From: a virus
Virus record (IMG/VR): IMGVR_UViG_3300042691_011573
Span: 1-36,237 of that record
Length of the DNA stretch: 36,237 nt
Reading direction: 5' to 3' (one strand)
The position numbers were made by a program, and so were the translations under genes. Each line of letters opens with the position of its first letter. Positions within the stretch are counted from its first letter, which is position 1. The notes below the pieces were generated by a model that saw nothing but the letters and a program-made list of their open reading frames with translations, was not told where the DNA came from and did not search any database. Of this stretch, positions 1 through 7,900 are shown one piece after another.

Positions 1-1
1 A

Positions 2-532
2 ACAGTCAGAGTAGCCCTGCTGAAACCCAACGGCAATAACCCCCGAATCATAAAGGACCAGAAGTTTCAGAAGCTGGTAAAAAGCATTCAAGACTTTCCC
101 GAAATGCTGGAAGCCAGACCAATAGTCGTGAACCAAAATATGGTCGTTCTGGGGGGCAATATGCGCCTAAAGGCAATCAAGGAAGCCAAGATTAAAGAGG
201 TGACCGTAGAGGTAGTTGACTGGGATGCAGCTAAGCAAGCCGAATTCATAATTAAAGATAATGTCGGGTTCGGAGAATGGGACTGGGAAGCCCTTGCAAA
301 CGATTGGGATGAATCCGAACTAAAGGACTGGGGAATGGATGTATGGCAGCAACCAGAGCAGCCAGAGGGCAACGGATGGGACGAGAACGGACCAGAAGAA
401 CCTGAAGACAGTACGCAACGCAACCGTATCGTTTTGGAGTATTCAGCAGAGGACCACGCCAGAGTTATTCAGGCACTCCAAAGAATAGCACCAACCAAAG
501 AGCAAGCCGTTATTCGTTTGCTTAATTTATAG
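2..532 (+). CDS. ParB-like nuclease-domain protein (5' partial)
   Basis: The reading frame is open to the left edge, so the true start lies outside the window; an internal ATG at 104 would remove half of the domain. The visible part holds a ParB/Srx-like N-terminal domain: a segment reading NPRIIKDQKFQKLVKSI, then PIVVN and VLGGNMRLKA, the typical G-G/H-x-R core that binds or cleaves a nucleotide. After it comes a tail rich in Trp, Asp and Glu (GEWDWEALANDWD). In phages this domain often stands beside DNA methyltransferases or base-modification genes rather than acting in chromosome partition; that role here is inference. It ends before an intrinsic terminator at 586-612. Confidence 0.75.
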   Translation, partial: TVRVALLKPNGNNPRIIKDQKFQKLVKSIQDFPEMLEARPIVVNQNMVVLGGNMRLKAIKEAKIKEVTVEVVDWDAAKQAEFIIKDNVGFGEWDWEALANDWDESELKDWGMDVWQQPEQPEGNGWDENGPEEPEDSTQRNRIVLEYSAEDHARVIQALQRIAPTKEQAVIRLLNL

Positions 533-585
533 TAGCTTTTCGGCTATCAACCGCAACCAACCAATTACCTTTTTTACCTACTTTT

Positions 586-612
586 GTCGTCTGCAAAACA
601 GACGGCTTTTTT
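586..612 (+). terminator. Intrinsic terminator after the ParB-like gene
   Basis: GTCGTCTG (586-593) pairs with CAGACGGC (599-606), allowing one G-U pair, around a CAAAA loop, and six T follow. It separates the ParB-like gene from the packaging genes. The rest of the gap (613-771) holds no convincing gene. It contains a TAGTTTTG (616-623) resembling a Bacteroidetes -7 box, but no TTTG at the right distance. Confidence 0.8.
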
Positions 613-771
613 GTTTAGTTTTGTAGGTCCATACAACACACCGTAAAAAGTATTTCAATGCCCACTAAAAAGCCCTAATTATTGGGGTTATTCAAGGCAA
701 AGAATTATTTAAGCATGGTGGATTGAATGGTATAAAAAATTCGATTCGTCTTTTCAAACAGAGAAAAAACA

Positions 772-1074
772 ATGGCTTGGCCTCACGATGGTAAAAAATT
801 CAGAAAAGGGGTGTCAGGAAACCCTAAAGGCAGACCTAAAAAGATACCTGAACTGAAGGAACTACTGGTTGCGGTATTAGCAGACCAGAAAGACGGTATA
901 ACGGCAGCACAAGCTATTCTGGCGGCACTGAGGGCTAAAGCACTCAAAGGTGATGTAAGGGCAATTGAATTGCTACTGGATAGGGCTTACGGCAAAGTAA
1001 AGCAGGATGTCGAACTGGGAATGAAGTTGACCGAAGTGATAATGCCCAAACCACCGAAGGAACTGGATAGGTAA
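772..1074 (+). CDS. Putative terminase small subunit (DUF5681-like)
   Basis: This is a 100-residue basic protein. Residues about 9-24 carry the FRKGVSGNPKGRPKK signature of the DUF5681 family, which is found directly upstream of large terminases in many phages. The rest is a compact helical region (ELKELLVAVL, AALRAKALKGDVRAIELLLDRAYGK). The stop is followed after three bases by the large terminase ATG, which supports a packaging role as a DNA-recognising small subunit. That function is inferred from position and family, not from catalytic residues. The start follows an A-rich AGAGAAAAAACA with no Shine-Dalgarno sequence, as usual for Bacteroidetes. Confidence 0.65.
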   Translation: MAWPHDGKKFRKGVSGNPKGRPKKIPELKELLVAVLADQKDGITAAQAILAALRAKALKGDVRAIELLLDRAYGKVKQDVELGMKLTEVIMPKPPKELDR

Positions 1075-1077
1075 CTG

Positions 1078-2418
1078 ATGGCGGCTACTCTGGATGTATC
1101 AAACCCTGAACTGTGGGCGGCTAAGTATTTGCCAGTGCTGACAAAGCCGAGAACCTACAACGTACTGTGGGGCGGTGCTGGGTCAGGCAAAAGCCAGACG
1201 ATGATTCAGCTATTTCTTGCGGAGATATGCAACCATAATTTGAACCAGAACCAGACTTTTTTTGTAATTAGGAAGGTAGCTACAACCCTACGCAATTCGG
1301 TATTCGCTGACTTTCGGAATAAGATAGCTGACTGGGGGATAGAGGGGCTGGTACGGATGCGTAGCGGCTATCTGGAGGTGGTAAGCGGCACGAACAAAAT
1401 AGTATTTCTGGGCTGCGATGACCCTGAGAAATTAAAGTCACTAAGCCAAGCCAAAGCCATCTGGATAGAAGAGGCTACCGAACTGACAATAGACGATTTT
1501 ACGCAAATTACCCTGCGACTGAGGGGCAGAAGTAAGCAACCCAAACGCTTTTACTTAACATTCAATCCAGTATCGGATTCGCACTGGATTAAGGGGCGTT
1601 TTTTCGACAAACCGCCAGAGGCAGAGAAGGATTCGATTCTGACCTTGCACGGCACTTACTTAGATGCGCTGGATTTTCTTGATGATGACTACCCTACGAG
1701 AATGGAAGCCCTACGAGATGTCAGCCAGACCTATTACGAGGTCTATGCGCTGGGGCAGTGGGGCGTATGGGATAGGGAATCGTTATTTGCCAGCAGTTTT
1801 GAGGCAGGGAAGCATTCACTGGATGCGGTAATTAAGGCACTGCCAAGCCTACCCCTGTACCTTGCGTTCGATTTCAATGTTACCAACACTTGCGTAGTGG
1901 CGCAATATCAAAAGAACACAAACGATGCGGATAACTACGGCACGGTGAATGTCCTGAAGGTGTACCGTGTAGGCGACCTTTCGACCTTGTGCCAGACCAT
2001 CAGAGCAGAGTACCCGAATTTTACTTACATCGTGAACGGTGATGCAAGTGGGGCAAGCCGTTCGGCATTCACGCAGGACAATATAAATGCCTACCAGTTA
2101 ATAGTTAATTATCTGAATGTAAGCGACCTGCAAATTCAAGTACCAAGGTCCAACCCAAGCCATATTGCCAGCCGACTGGTGACGATTCTATTCTTTCAGA
2201 AGTGCATCATTCGCATAAGTCAGCCGAACTGCGGCATCTTAATTACGGACCTAAAGGAAGCGAAGGTGGACCGCAACGGTAGCCTTGACCCTTGGAAGCG
2301 TGAGAACCCCGACAAGTCCCACGCACTGGATGCTTTTCGGTATTTTGTTTTTTCTAACTTTGCCGACATAACTAATAATTACAACCTTGAAAAATTCAAT
2401 GCAGGGGTGTTGCTTTGA
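1078..2418 (+). CDS. terL: Terminase large subunit
   Basis: This is a 446-residue DNA-packaging motor of the PBSX/Terminase_3 type. The ATPase Walker A motif GGAGSGKS lies at residues 32-39, and the Walker B-like AIWIEEATEL lies near residue 130, followed by a coupling-motif region (LRLRGRSKQPKRFYLTFNP). The C-terminal RuvC-like nuclease shows its acidic residues in LAFDFNVTNTC (about 260), VNGDASG (about 320) and KSHALDAFRYF (about 420). Length and motif order are normal for the family, so the enzyme looks intact. It would cut the concatemer and pump DNA into the prohead through the portal. The next gene starts inside its last 20 bases. Confidence 0.95.
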   Translation: MAATLDVSNPELWAAKYLPVLTKPRTYNVLWGGAGSGKSQTMIQLFLAEICNHNLNQNQTFFVIRKVATTLRNSVFADFRNKIADWGIEGLVRMRSGYLEVVSGTNKIVFLGCDDPEKLKSLSQAKAIWIEEATELTIDDFTQITLRLRGRSKQPKRFYLTFNPVSDSHWIKGRFFDKPPEAEKDSILTLHGTYLDALDFLDDDYPTRMEALRDVSQTYYEVYALGQWGVWDRESLFASSFEAGKHSLDAVIKALPSLPLYLAFDFNVTNTCVVAQYQKNTNDADNYGTVNVLKVYRVGDLSTLCQTIRAEYPNFTYIVNGDASGASRSAFTQDNINAYQLIVNYLNVSDLQIQVPRSNPSHIASRLVTILFFQKCIIRISQPNCGILITDLKEAKVDRNGSLDPWKRENPDKSHALDAFRYFVFSNFADITNNYNLEKFNAGVLL

Positions 2419-2791
2419 CCACTACGGCTACTGCGGTAGCTTGTGTGGATGCTTTCAGAACATAGCCATCCAAGTCCCAACTGGATACGATGCGGCTACC
2501 ATAACGCTTTTATTCACGAAATACGGCAGTCCCGACTTGGTATTCAGGGCAAGTGCCGAAGTATTTGGTAGTGGCTGGGTGGTACTGGAGGCAGACGACC
2601 TAATTAGCGGCTTTTTTAACCCCTACGCACGGTATGGGTTGGCGTTCTACGATGCGACTGGTGAGCAGCGGATAGAGTTCAAAGCGGTCGACCAGCAAAC
2701 GTATAACGGAATTGATTTTGGATTCGACTACTGTACTGGCGACATCAATACGGTGGTCCTAAACGCAATAAATGGGGCTATTTATGACTAA
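2399..2791 (+). CDS. Hypothetical small protein downstream of terminase
   Basis: I do not recognise this protein of about 130 residues. Its N-terminus is Cys-rich (CC, CGSLCGC) and the remainder looks beta-rich, with aromatic and Gly-rich stretches (FGSGWVVLEADDL, YARYGLAFYDATG). I chose ATG 2399, which overlaps the terminase end by 20 bases; an upstream TTG at 2387 is possible. Other predicted structural proteins here, those starting at 14647 and 19919, are also Cys-rich near the start, so a minor virion role is plausible, but this is inference only. Confidence 0.6.
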   Translation: MQGCCFDHYGYCGSLCGCFQNIAIQVPTGYDAATITLLFTKYGSPDLVFRASAEVFGSGWVVLEADDLISGFFNPYARYGLAFYDATGEQRIEFKAVDQQTYNGIDFGFDYCTGDINTVVLNAINGAIYD

Positions 2792-2802
2792 AAAACAACG
2801 GT

Positions 2803-3192
2803 ATGCAGTGGATAATAGATGCGGAGGCGGCAAGAGGGGGTGCAGAGTGGTGGCATTGCCTTTCGGTGATGTTGGTTTTGCTCCTTTCTGGGCTACTCAG
2901 TTCAGCGTTATCGGTTTTCATCAATTTTCTGCTGGAAGACAACCCTATTGGAAAGTGGTACGCTGGGATTCTGACACGGATGCCAGAGAACTTAGCGAAG
3001 CCGCTGGGTGAATGCGTTTTTTGCAGCGGTAGTTGGCAGTATTTATTAATTAGTTTTTTCATTTTTAAGATTCCGTTCGTTCTATGTTTAGTTGGTTTAG
3101 GGGTAAATCACATTCTAATAGCGTTTCTGATGACCCAAAGCAGGAAGTGGCTGAAGTATCTGGGGGAGGGAAGCCAAAGTACGCAGGGGTAG
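2803..3192 (+). CDS. Small membrane protein with a C-x-x-C motif
   Basis: This is a 129-residue protein with at least two strongly hydrophobic segments (about residues 20-45, SVMLVLLLSGLLSSALSVF, and 78-108). Between them is a cytoplasmic-looking stretch, KPLGECVFCSGSW, holding a CxxC. Small phage membrane proteins with a similar KPLG-C-x-x-C segment are familiar to me from Bacteroidetes phages, function unknown. It starts 12 bases after the preceding stop. Its last 109 bases overlap the next gene in another frame, which is unusually long, so either the C-terminus is truly dual-coding or one start is misplaced. Confidence 0.65.
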   Translation: MQWIIDAEAARGGAEWWHCLSVMLVLLLSGLLSSALSVFINFLLEDNPIGKWYAGILTRMPENLAKPLGECVFCSGSWQYLLISFFIFKIPFVLCLVGLGVNHILIAFLMTQSRKWLKYLGEGSQSTQG

Positions 3193-3854
3193 CCCCAAAG
3201 GACCGCTACGACCAGATTGAATTTGCGTTTACCAGTGGGGGCGTTAATTACTTTCGGTTCACCAGCGAAGTCAACATACCATTTCAGAGGGCAATAGCCG
3301 CAAAGGAGATTCTGACGGAAGAACTGTGGCAAATTGACCCAAAGGTTCTGTCTGGCTGGGTAGAGGGGCTGATTTCTTTGCTGACTGACGATAAGAAGAA
3401 AGCCGATAAAAAGTTAATTGAGGCTGGGGTAATGGCGTATCGGTTAAAGGAACAAATGGACCTAAGTTATTCGCTGATTCGGCAGTTAAAACTGGCTACG
3501 GTTCTGTACTTTGACGAGCAGGAAAACCCATTAGACTACCAGTACCCATATAATAAGGCAAAACTGGAGCAGTGGACCAAGCACAACGACATACCCGATT
3601 TTTTTTTGAATCTGCCAGACTTTCTCTTACTGCCCTCTGGACAAGAATTGGCGCAGAATTTTCCGACTTATTTGGCAGCGGAAAGCAAACAACAAATAAG
3701 CCTACTGAAGCATATTATTGGCAATTTGCCATTAGACGATTCAGGCAAAGATTTGAGGACGGACTTACTTGGGCGGCTGGAAACCTTGAATATTATCAGT
3801 ACTTGGTCCAGCGACCAGTTTACGAGTACTACGCAGCCTACAACTATTTCGTAA
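3084..3854 (+). CDS. Putative tail assembly chaperone, frame-0 product
   Basis: Read without frameshifting this gives 256 residues. The N-terminal part (about 1-170) is a mixed, mostly helical protein (RYDQIEFAFTSGGVNYFRF, LTEELWQIDPKVLSGW). The position before the tape measure gene and the overlapping -1 frame suggest the G product of a gpG/gpGT chaperone pair, which coats the tape measure protein during tail assembly. After the T9 run at 3599-3607 the frame-0 translation remains open for another 83 codons, longer than usual for a gpG. The text after about 3660 looks less protein-like (TSTTQPTTIS at the end) than the -1 frame. Assignment rests on context, not on recognised homology. Confidence 0.6.
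   Translation: MFSWFRGKSHSNSVSDDPKQEVAEVSGGGKPKYAGVAPKDRYDQIEFAFTSGGVNYFRFTSEVNIPFQRAIAAKEILTEELWQIDPKVLSGWVEGLISLLTDDKKKADKKLIEAGVMAYRLKEQMDLSYSLIRQLKLATVLYFDEQENPLDYQYPYNKAKLEQWTKHNDIPDFFLNLPDFLLLPSGQELAQNFPTYLAAESKQQISLLKHIIGNLPLDDSGKDLRTDLLGRLETLNIISTWSSDQFTSTTQPTTIS
3599..3605 (+). other. Slippery heptamer T TTT TTT
   Basis: Nine T in a row (3599-3607) place a perfect X XXY YYZ heptamer in the zero frame: T at 3599, then TTT and TTT. The following codon in frame 0 is TTG; after -1 slippage it is TTT GAA. I did not verify a downstream stimulatory stem or pseudoknot. Confidence 0.55.
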
Positions 3855-3901
3855 AAGAGCAGCGAAAGGAACGGTTGAGTAGCCGCACTAAAGGGCAATA
3901 A
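3605..3901 (+). CDS. -1 frameshift extension of tail assembly chaperone
   Basis: Slipping back one base after TTT TTT (3600-3605) continues in this frame for 98 residues to a TAA at 3899-3901, making a fusion of about 272 residues with the upstream 174. This part is aromatic- and Arg-rich, as in YYWQFAIRRFRQRFEDG, GNLEYYQYLVQRPVYEYY and YNYFVKEQRKERL, and looks more like real protein than the competing frame. Its stop sits four bases before the terminator at 3905. An independent start at ATG 3572 is possible but less natural. A single-base sequencing error in the T run would also explain the split. Confidence 0.6.
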   Translation, partial: FESARLSLTALWTRIGAEFSDLFGSGKQTTNKPTEAYYWQFAIRRFRQRFEDGLTWAAGNLEYYQYLVQRPVYEYYAAYNYFVKEQRKERLSSRTKGQ

Positions 3902-3904
3902 AAA

Positions 3905-3931
3905 AGCCCCACTGTGGGGGCTGGTGTTTTT
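3905..3931. terminator. Bidirectional terminator between convergent genes
   Basis: AGCCCC (3905-3910) pairs with GGGGCT (3917-3922), and a T5 run follows at 3927-3931. A run of A at 3901-3905 on the other side gives the T run for the minus strand. It closes both the chaperone gene and the minus-strand trio that ends at 3945. Confidence 0.8.
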
Positions 3932-3944
3932 CGTTCGGACCTTG

Positions 3945-4178
3945 CTATTCCTGAATAAACTGCTGGGGGCTGAGTTCTTCCTTAACGAACTGTTCGAAAT
4001 TCGCCTTAATGGATTTGTTGTACTGTTCGCACTCCAAATCGGATAGCGGTCTGGCGAATGTTTCGTTTTCGCATAGTTCGTAGGGTTCTAAAACATTCTT
4101 GTAGTTAAAGTAGTACCCACTACAACCGAAGCGAGTTTCAAAAACCCTGAATCGTACTGTCTTGTATTTCGTGTGCAT
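3945..4178 (-). CDS. Hypothetical accessory protein (77 aa)
   Basis: I do not recognise this short protein. It is charged and aromatic (YKTVRFRVFETRFG, CSGYYFNYKNVLEPYELC), with two Cys and a helical, Glu-rich C-terminus (FEQFVKEELSPQQFIQE). It is the last gene of a three-gene minus-strand group placed inside the plus-strand tail module. Two copies of the element AAA(T)TCTAAC lie just upstream of the start. The bidirectional terminator at 3905 follows the stop. Confidence 0.6.
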   Translation of the reverse strand: MHTKYKTVRFRVFETRFGCSGYYFNYKNVLEPYELCENETFARPLSDLECEQYNKSIKANFEQFVKEELSPQQFIQE

Positions 4179-4192
4179 AGCGTTAGATTTTA

Positions 4193-4432
4193 TTAGTTAG
4201 AATTTTCGGGGGATAGTCCGCAGCTGATTCTTTCAAAGATGTCCTCATAAATTTCCTTTACGGAATAGTCGAAATGGAAGCGAGTTACCATCATAACTTG
4301 GCAGTCGCCAGAGTTCCAGATGTAGCCGTCTGGTGCGATAATTTCGTATAGGGTGACATCAACATCTTGGCGAGTGATTTCGATTTCTGCGTTCATTGCA
4401 GCAATCATTTTTTTGATTTTTGCGATGGTCAT
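4193..4432 (-). CDS. Hypothetical accessory protein (79 aa)
   Basis: This is an unrecognised 79-residue acidic protein. It opens with a helix (MTIAKIKKMIAAMNAEIEITR) and then a probable beta-rich region (VTLYEIIAPDGYIWNSGDCQVMMVTRF), ending in an acidic helix. It is the middle gene of the minus-strand trio. AAAATCTAACAGTT lies immediately before its ATG, identical to the element before the upstream gene. A GC-rich hairpin with a UUCG loop separates it from that gene. I cannot assign a function. Confidence 0.6.
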   Translation of the reverse strand: MTIAKIKKMIAAMNAEIEITRQDVDVTLYEIIAPDGYIWNSGDCQVMMVTRFHFDYSVKEIYEDIFERISCGLSPENSN

Positions 4433-4458
4433 AACTGTTAGATTTTAAGGTAAAGTGG

Positions 4459-4474
4459 GGGGGGCGAACCCCCC
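4459..4474 (-). other. Intercistronic GGGGGG-UUCG-CCCCCC hairpin
   Basis: On the minus strand six G, TTCG and six C form a very stable UUCG-capped stem between two accessory genes. No T run follows, so it is probably an RNA-stability or attenuation element and not a full terminator. A second hairpin of the same design lies at 21820-21837. Confidence 0.65.
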
Positions 4475-4483
4475 GATTAGATT

Positions 4484-4774
4484 TTACTTACAAATTTCGT
4501 TTAGGGCTGGATTTGAACACATGATTGTGTAGGCGAATGGATTTAGCCCTAACTCACCAGCTTGGCAAAGCCCAGCGAATTCATCAGTTTGAAAATAACT
4601 ACCGTAATGCTGGGTATAGCCCATTCTTTTAAGTTTGTTCCAAAGGTTGGTTTTTTCTCTTGGGGTAGCTGAAGTAAATACTACGCCATTGTCGAAAACG
4701 ATGTCGTTAGTTCCAGATACCATTGTCATTGAACCTTGAGGGTTTGCTTTTCTGATTTGTGCTGCCGTTGTCAT
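4484..4774 (-). CDS. Hypothetical small phage protein (96 aa)
   Basis: This is the first gene of the minus-strand trio. The 96 residues show a basic N-terminal turn (TTAAQIRKANPQGS), then a small mixed region with SGTNDIVFDNGVVF and a Lys-rich helix (KTNLWNKLKRMGY), and a YGSYF segment before a hydrophobic C-terminus with two Cys. The overall make-up, with a short DNA-binding-like helix near the centre, gives no firm function. It is transcribed from the strong host-type promoter at 4809-4839, and AAAATCTAACAGTT precedes the ATG. Confidence 0.6.
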   Translation of the reverse strand: MTTAAQIRKANPQGSMTMVSGTNDIVFDNGVVFTSATPREKTNLWNKLKRMGYTQHYGSYFQTDEFAGLCQAGELGLNPFAYTIMCSNPALNEICK

Positions 4775-4808
4775 AACTGTTAGATTTTGTTGTTGTTGTT
4801 TGATGATG

Positions 4809-4839
4809 CAAAGGTAATGCTGGTTTCGATATATGCAAA
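4809..4839 (-). promoter_or_regulatory. Bacteroidetes-type promoter for the minus-strand trio
   Basis: On the minus strand TTTG (plus-strand 4836-4839) is followed after exactly 19 bases by TACCTTTG (4809-4816), matching the Bacteroidetes TTTG / TAnnTTTG consensus. The gene starts about 35 bases downstream. Confidence 0.85.
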
Positions 4840-4963
4840 AAATATTTTTAATTAATTTTTCAGCAATGGCATAAGTCGCTAAGAACCAGCAGCATAACCT
4901 ATAAAAATTTTTTTAATTAATTTTCTGGTAGTTTTGCATTAGGCTGGTAACTGGCTTAAAACG

Positions 4964-7900
4964 ATGGCATCAGAAATTTATATTAAGTATTCCGTAGATA
5001 CGGCAGACCTTCAAAAAGCGACATCCATCTGGGACAAACTTTCGGCTGAAGAGCAGCAAGCACTTTCGCAACTGAAGGAATTCAACCTGACTTTGAAAGC
5101 GACTGGGGACGGTGCAGAGGCGGCAGGGCGTAAGTTACGAGGTCTTGGTGCAGGGGATAGCATAGCACGGATGCGTGACCAAGTTTCAAGGCTGCGGTCG
5201 GAGATGGAGCTACTCAGTCCAAAGTCGCAGGAATTCGCTGATAAACTCAAAGAACTAAAGGGTGCAGAAGGGAATCTGGCTGGAATGAATAAGCAGATGG
5301 CTGGGGCGCAGGGTGGGATGGGCGGCTTGTTGGGTATGGCTGGGCGGCTTATTCCTGCATTGGGGGCTGCATTTGCAATTGATAAAATAAAAGACTTTGC
5401 AAAGGAGGCTATTAACGTGTCTATGCAGTTCGATGCAATGCGTAGAGGGCTTGAGGCTGCATCTGGCGGCACTCTGGAGGCTGGCAGGGCAATGGATTTT
5501 GTTTCGGACATCAGTAACCGACTTGGTTTAAATCTGATTGAAACTGCAAACGGCTACCAGTCATTTGCAGCGGCTGGTAGGTCCGCAGGGCTTGAGTTAA
5601 ATGCCCAAGAAAGAATCTTTTCAAGTGTGTCAGAGGCAGGGATGCGAATGGGTCTGACAAACGAGCAACTTAGCGGAACATTTATGGCACTGACTCAGAT
5701 GTTGAGCAAGGGAACTGTGCAAGCAGAAGAACTCAGAGGGCAGCTAAGTGAAAGAATCCCAGGCAGTTTCGGAATTATGGCAAGGGCAGTAGGGGTTACC
5801 GAAAGGGAACTTGGCAAGATGTTGGAGAAGGGGGAAGTAATTGCCAAAGATGTTTTGCCAAAGTTTGCCGAAGAACTGAATAAGACTTTTGGCGGTGGCA
5901 ATGCCGAACTAATTACCAGCACGGCAGCGGCTACCAGCCGACTGGATTCGGAGTGGGCTAAGTTCTTGGATTCGGTAGGGCAACGATTACAACCAGCCTA
6001 TCAGAAGGGACTGGAGGCTACGGCTGCGTTTATCAGTGGGGTTCGCAAGATACTGTCTGACGAAAAGGTAGATGTTGGCAACGAGTTTAATGTGGTCAAG
6101 CAAGTTCAGCGAGATTTCAAAATACTGCAAAGTAGCAACGATAAGATTAAGGCAGAGGTCCAGCGTTATAAGTCAGAGGGCATGACGAATTTGGCGAAAG
6201 CCTATACTGCCGACATTGTAGATAATACCCAGATGCTGCAATCATTGAATACCAAGTATTTTAACGATTTCAAGGCACGGACTGGAAAAACCTTTGATGA
6301 ATACCAGCAGAATTTGAAAAATTTGGGGCAAGACTTAGACCCGAATAAATTCAATCAAAACTTGGTGTACACAAATCTGGGATTCACCGATGAATATAAA
6401 CGCACTTTTAACCAGCTAAAGGAAACAAGGCGTTTGATGGTCGTAGAGGCTCAGCAATTGGGGGCAGAATTCACAAAGCCAGTGGTTGACCCAAAGGAGG
6501 CAAAGAAGGCGGCAAAGGCGGCAAAGGATGCAGCAGCGGCAATGGCAAGGGACTACGCTAATGCCTTGGCTGATATTACGAGCAGGGAAAAAATAGCGCA
6601 GTCGGAACGTAAGGCAGTTACTCAGGAAGGGGTGATGGAAACGATGATGCAGCAGGAAGATTTGCTGAAAATCACAATGAAGTTCAACAAGGAAAGGGAA
6701 GCGGCAGCGGCACAATATGGTACTGTACCAGCGGCAAAAAGGGATGCGGCTGAACTGGTGGCTACTCAAAAGGAACTTGGGTCGGAACTGGAACGGCTGG
6801 AGATTAGCCGAAGGGACAAGATGATGGAATTAACCCAGCAGGATATAGATAGCCGACTGAAAGCCATAAGTCAGGTCAATACAAGACAAAACGAACTTGT
6901 CGTGACATTAACCAACAAGGAAGAAGAGCAAAACCTATTGAGGGCGCAAAATGATGTGAAATATGCCCAGCAAAAACTGGACTTACTCAATATGTTGAGG
7001 GAAAACGAGGTAAACATAACCCAGCAAACATTGCAGGAAGTCAATGACGAGGTCGCAAAGGCGCAAGCAGGGTTAAGCCAGCAAACCATTAAGTACTATG
7101 ATACTATTTTCCAGAAAACTGATGAAATAATTCAGGAACAAGGGTCGCAGCAAGCCAACCTATTACAATCGGCTGATAATGTAAGGTTCAAATCGGCTGC
7201 GAGAATCAACAAAGAACTGGTAGAAAATCAAATTGCTACCAACGAGAAAAGGATAGCGAATGCAGATGATGCAGCGGAAAAGGGGTCAGAGGCGGCAAAA
7301 AAAGCGGCAAATGCAATAAGGGCTGAAAACGTAAAACTCAAGGGTGACTTAATTAAAATCGACCAAGAAATTGCAGAAAACCGTCAGAAAACGATTCTGG
7401 CAGCGGTTGATTTGGCGGCTCAGATAACCAGTCAGTCGTTTAACCTATATCAGCAGCAGTTAAGCAATGAATTGTCAGCGGCAAACAAACGATACGATGC
7501 GGAGGTTGAAATGGCTGATGGGAATAAGCAGAAACTGGCAGAGATTGAGGAAAGAAGAAGGGCAAAAGAGGCTGAAATACGGAAAAAACAGTTTAGGGCT
7601 GGACAATATGCTGCGGTGGCTGATGTTGTGTTTAGGACTGCGCCAATTATTGCACAGTACATAGCTGGAGTGGTAACTGCACCACTGGCGGCAATAGGAA
7701 TTGCGGCAGCAGCGGCTCAAATCGGCTTTATTATGGCGCAACCAGTACCAGAATTTGCGGAAGGAACGAAAGGCAAGAAGTTTAGAGGGGGTAAGGCTAT
7801 TGTGGGGGAAAGAGGAACGGAAAAGGTGGTGACTGAATCTGGCAAGGTTTACTATACACCGCCAACTGCTACTCTCATTGACCTACCAAAAGGTTCGCAA

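Noticed and set aside
616-623. TAGTTTTG upstream of the terminase genes as a promoter
   Set aside because: It matches the -7 box but the nearest TTTG is 29 bases upstream, too far for the known spacing.
2772-3011. Plus-strand frame overlapping the small membrane gene
   Set aside because: It is Arg/Gly-rich without structure and lies almost wholly inside the membrane protein gene, whose hydrophobic pattern is convincing.
3572-3604. Independent start of the chaperone extension at ATG 3572
   Set aside because: The upstream 11 codons are unconvincing and the slippery site at 3599-3605 offers a better explanation, though it cannot be excluded.
5011-7741. Several minus-strand open frames inside the tape measure gene
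   Set aside because: They mirror the codon pattern of the plus-strand gene, are Ser/Pro/Leu-rich without domain motifs and have no promoter or leader element like the real minus-strand genes.
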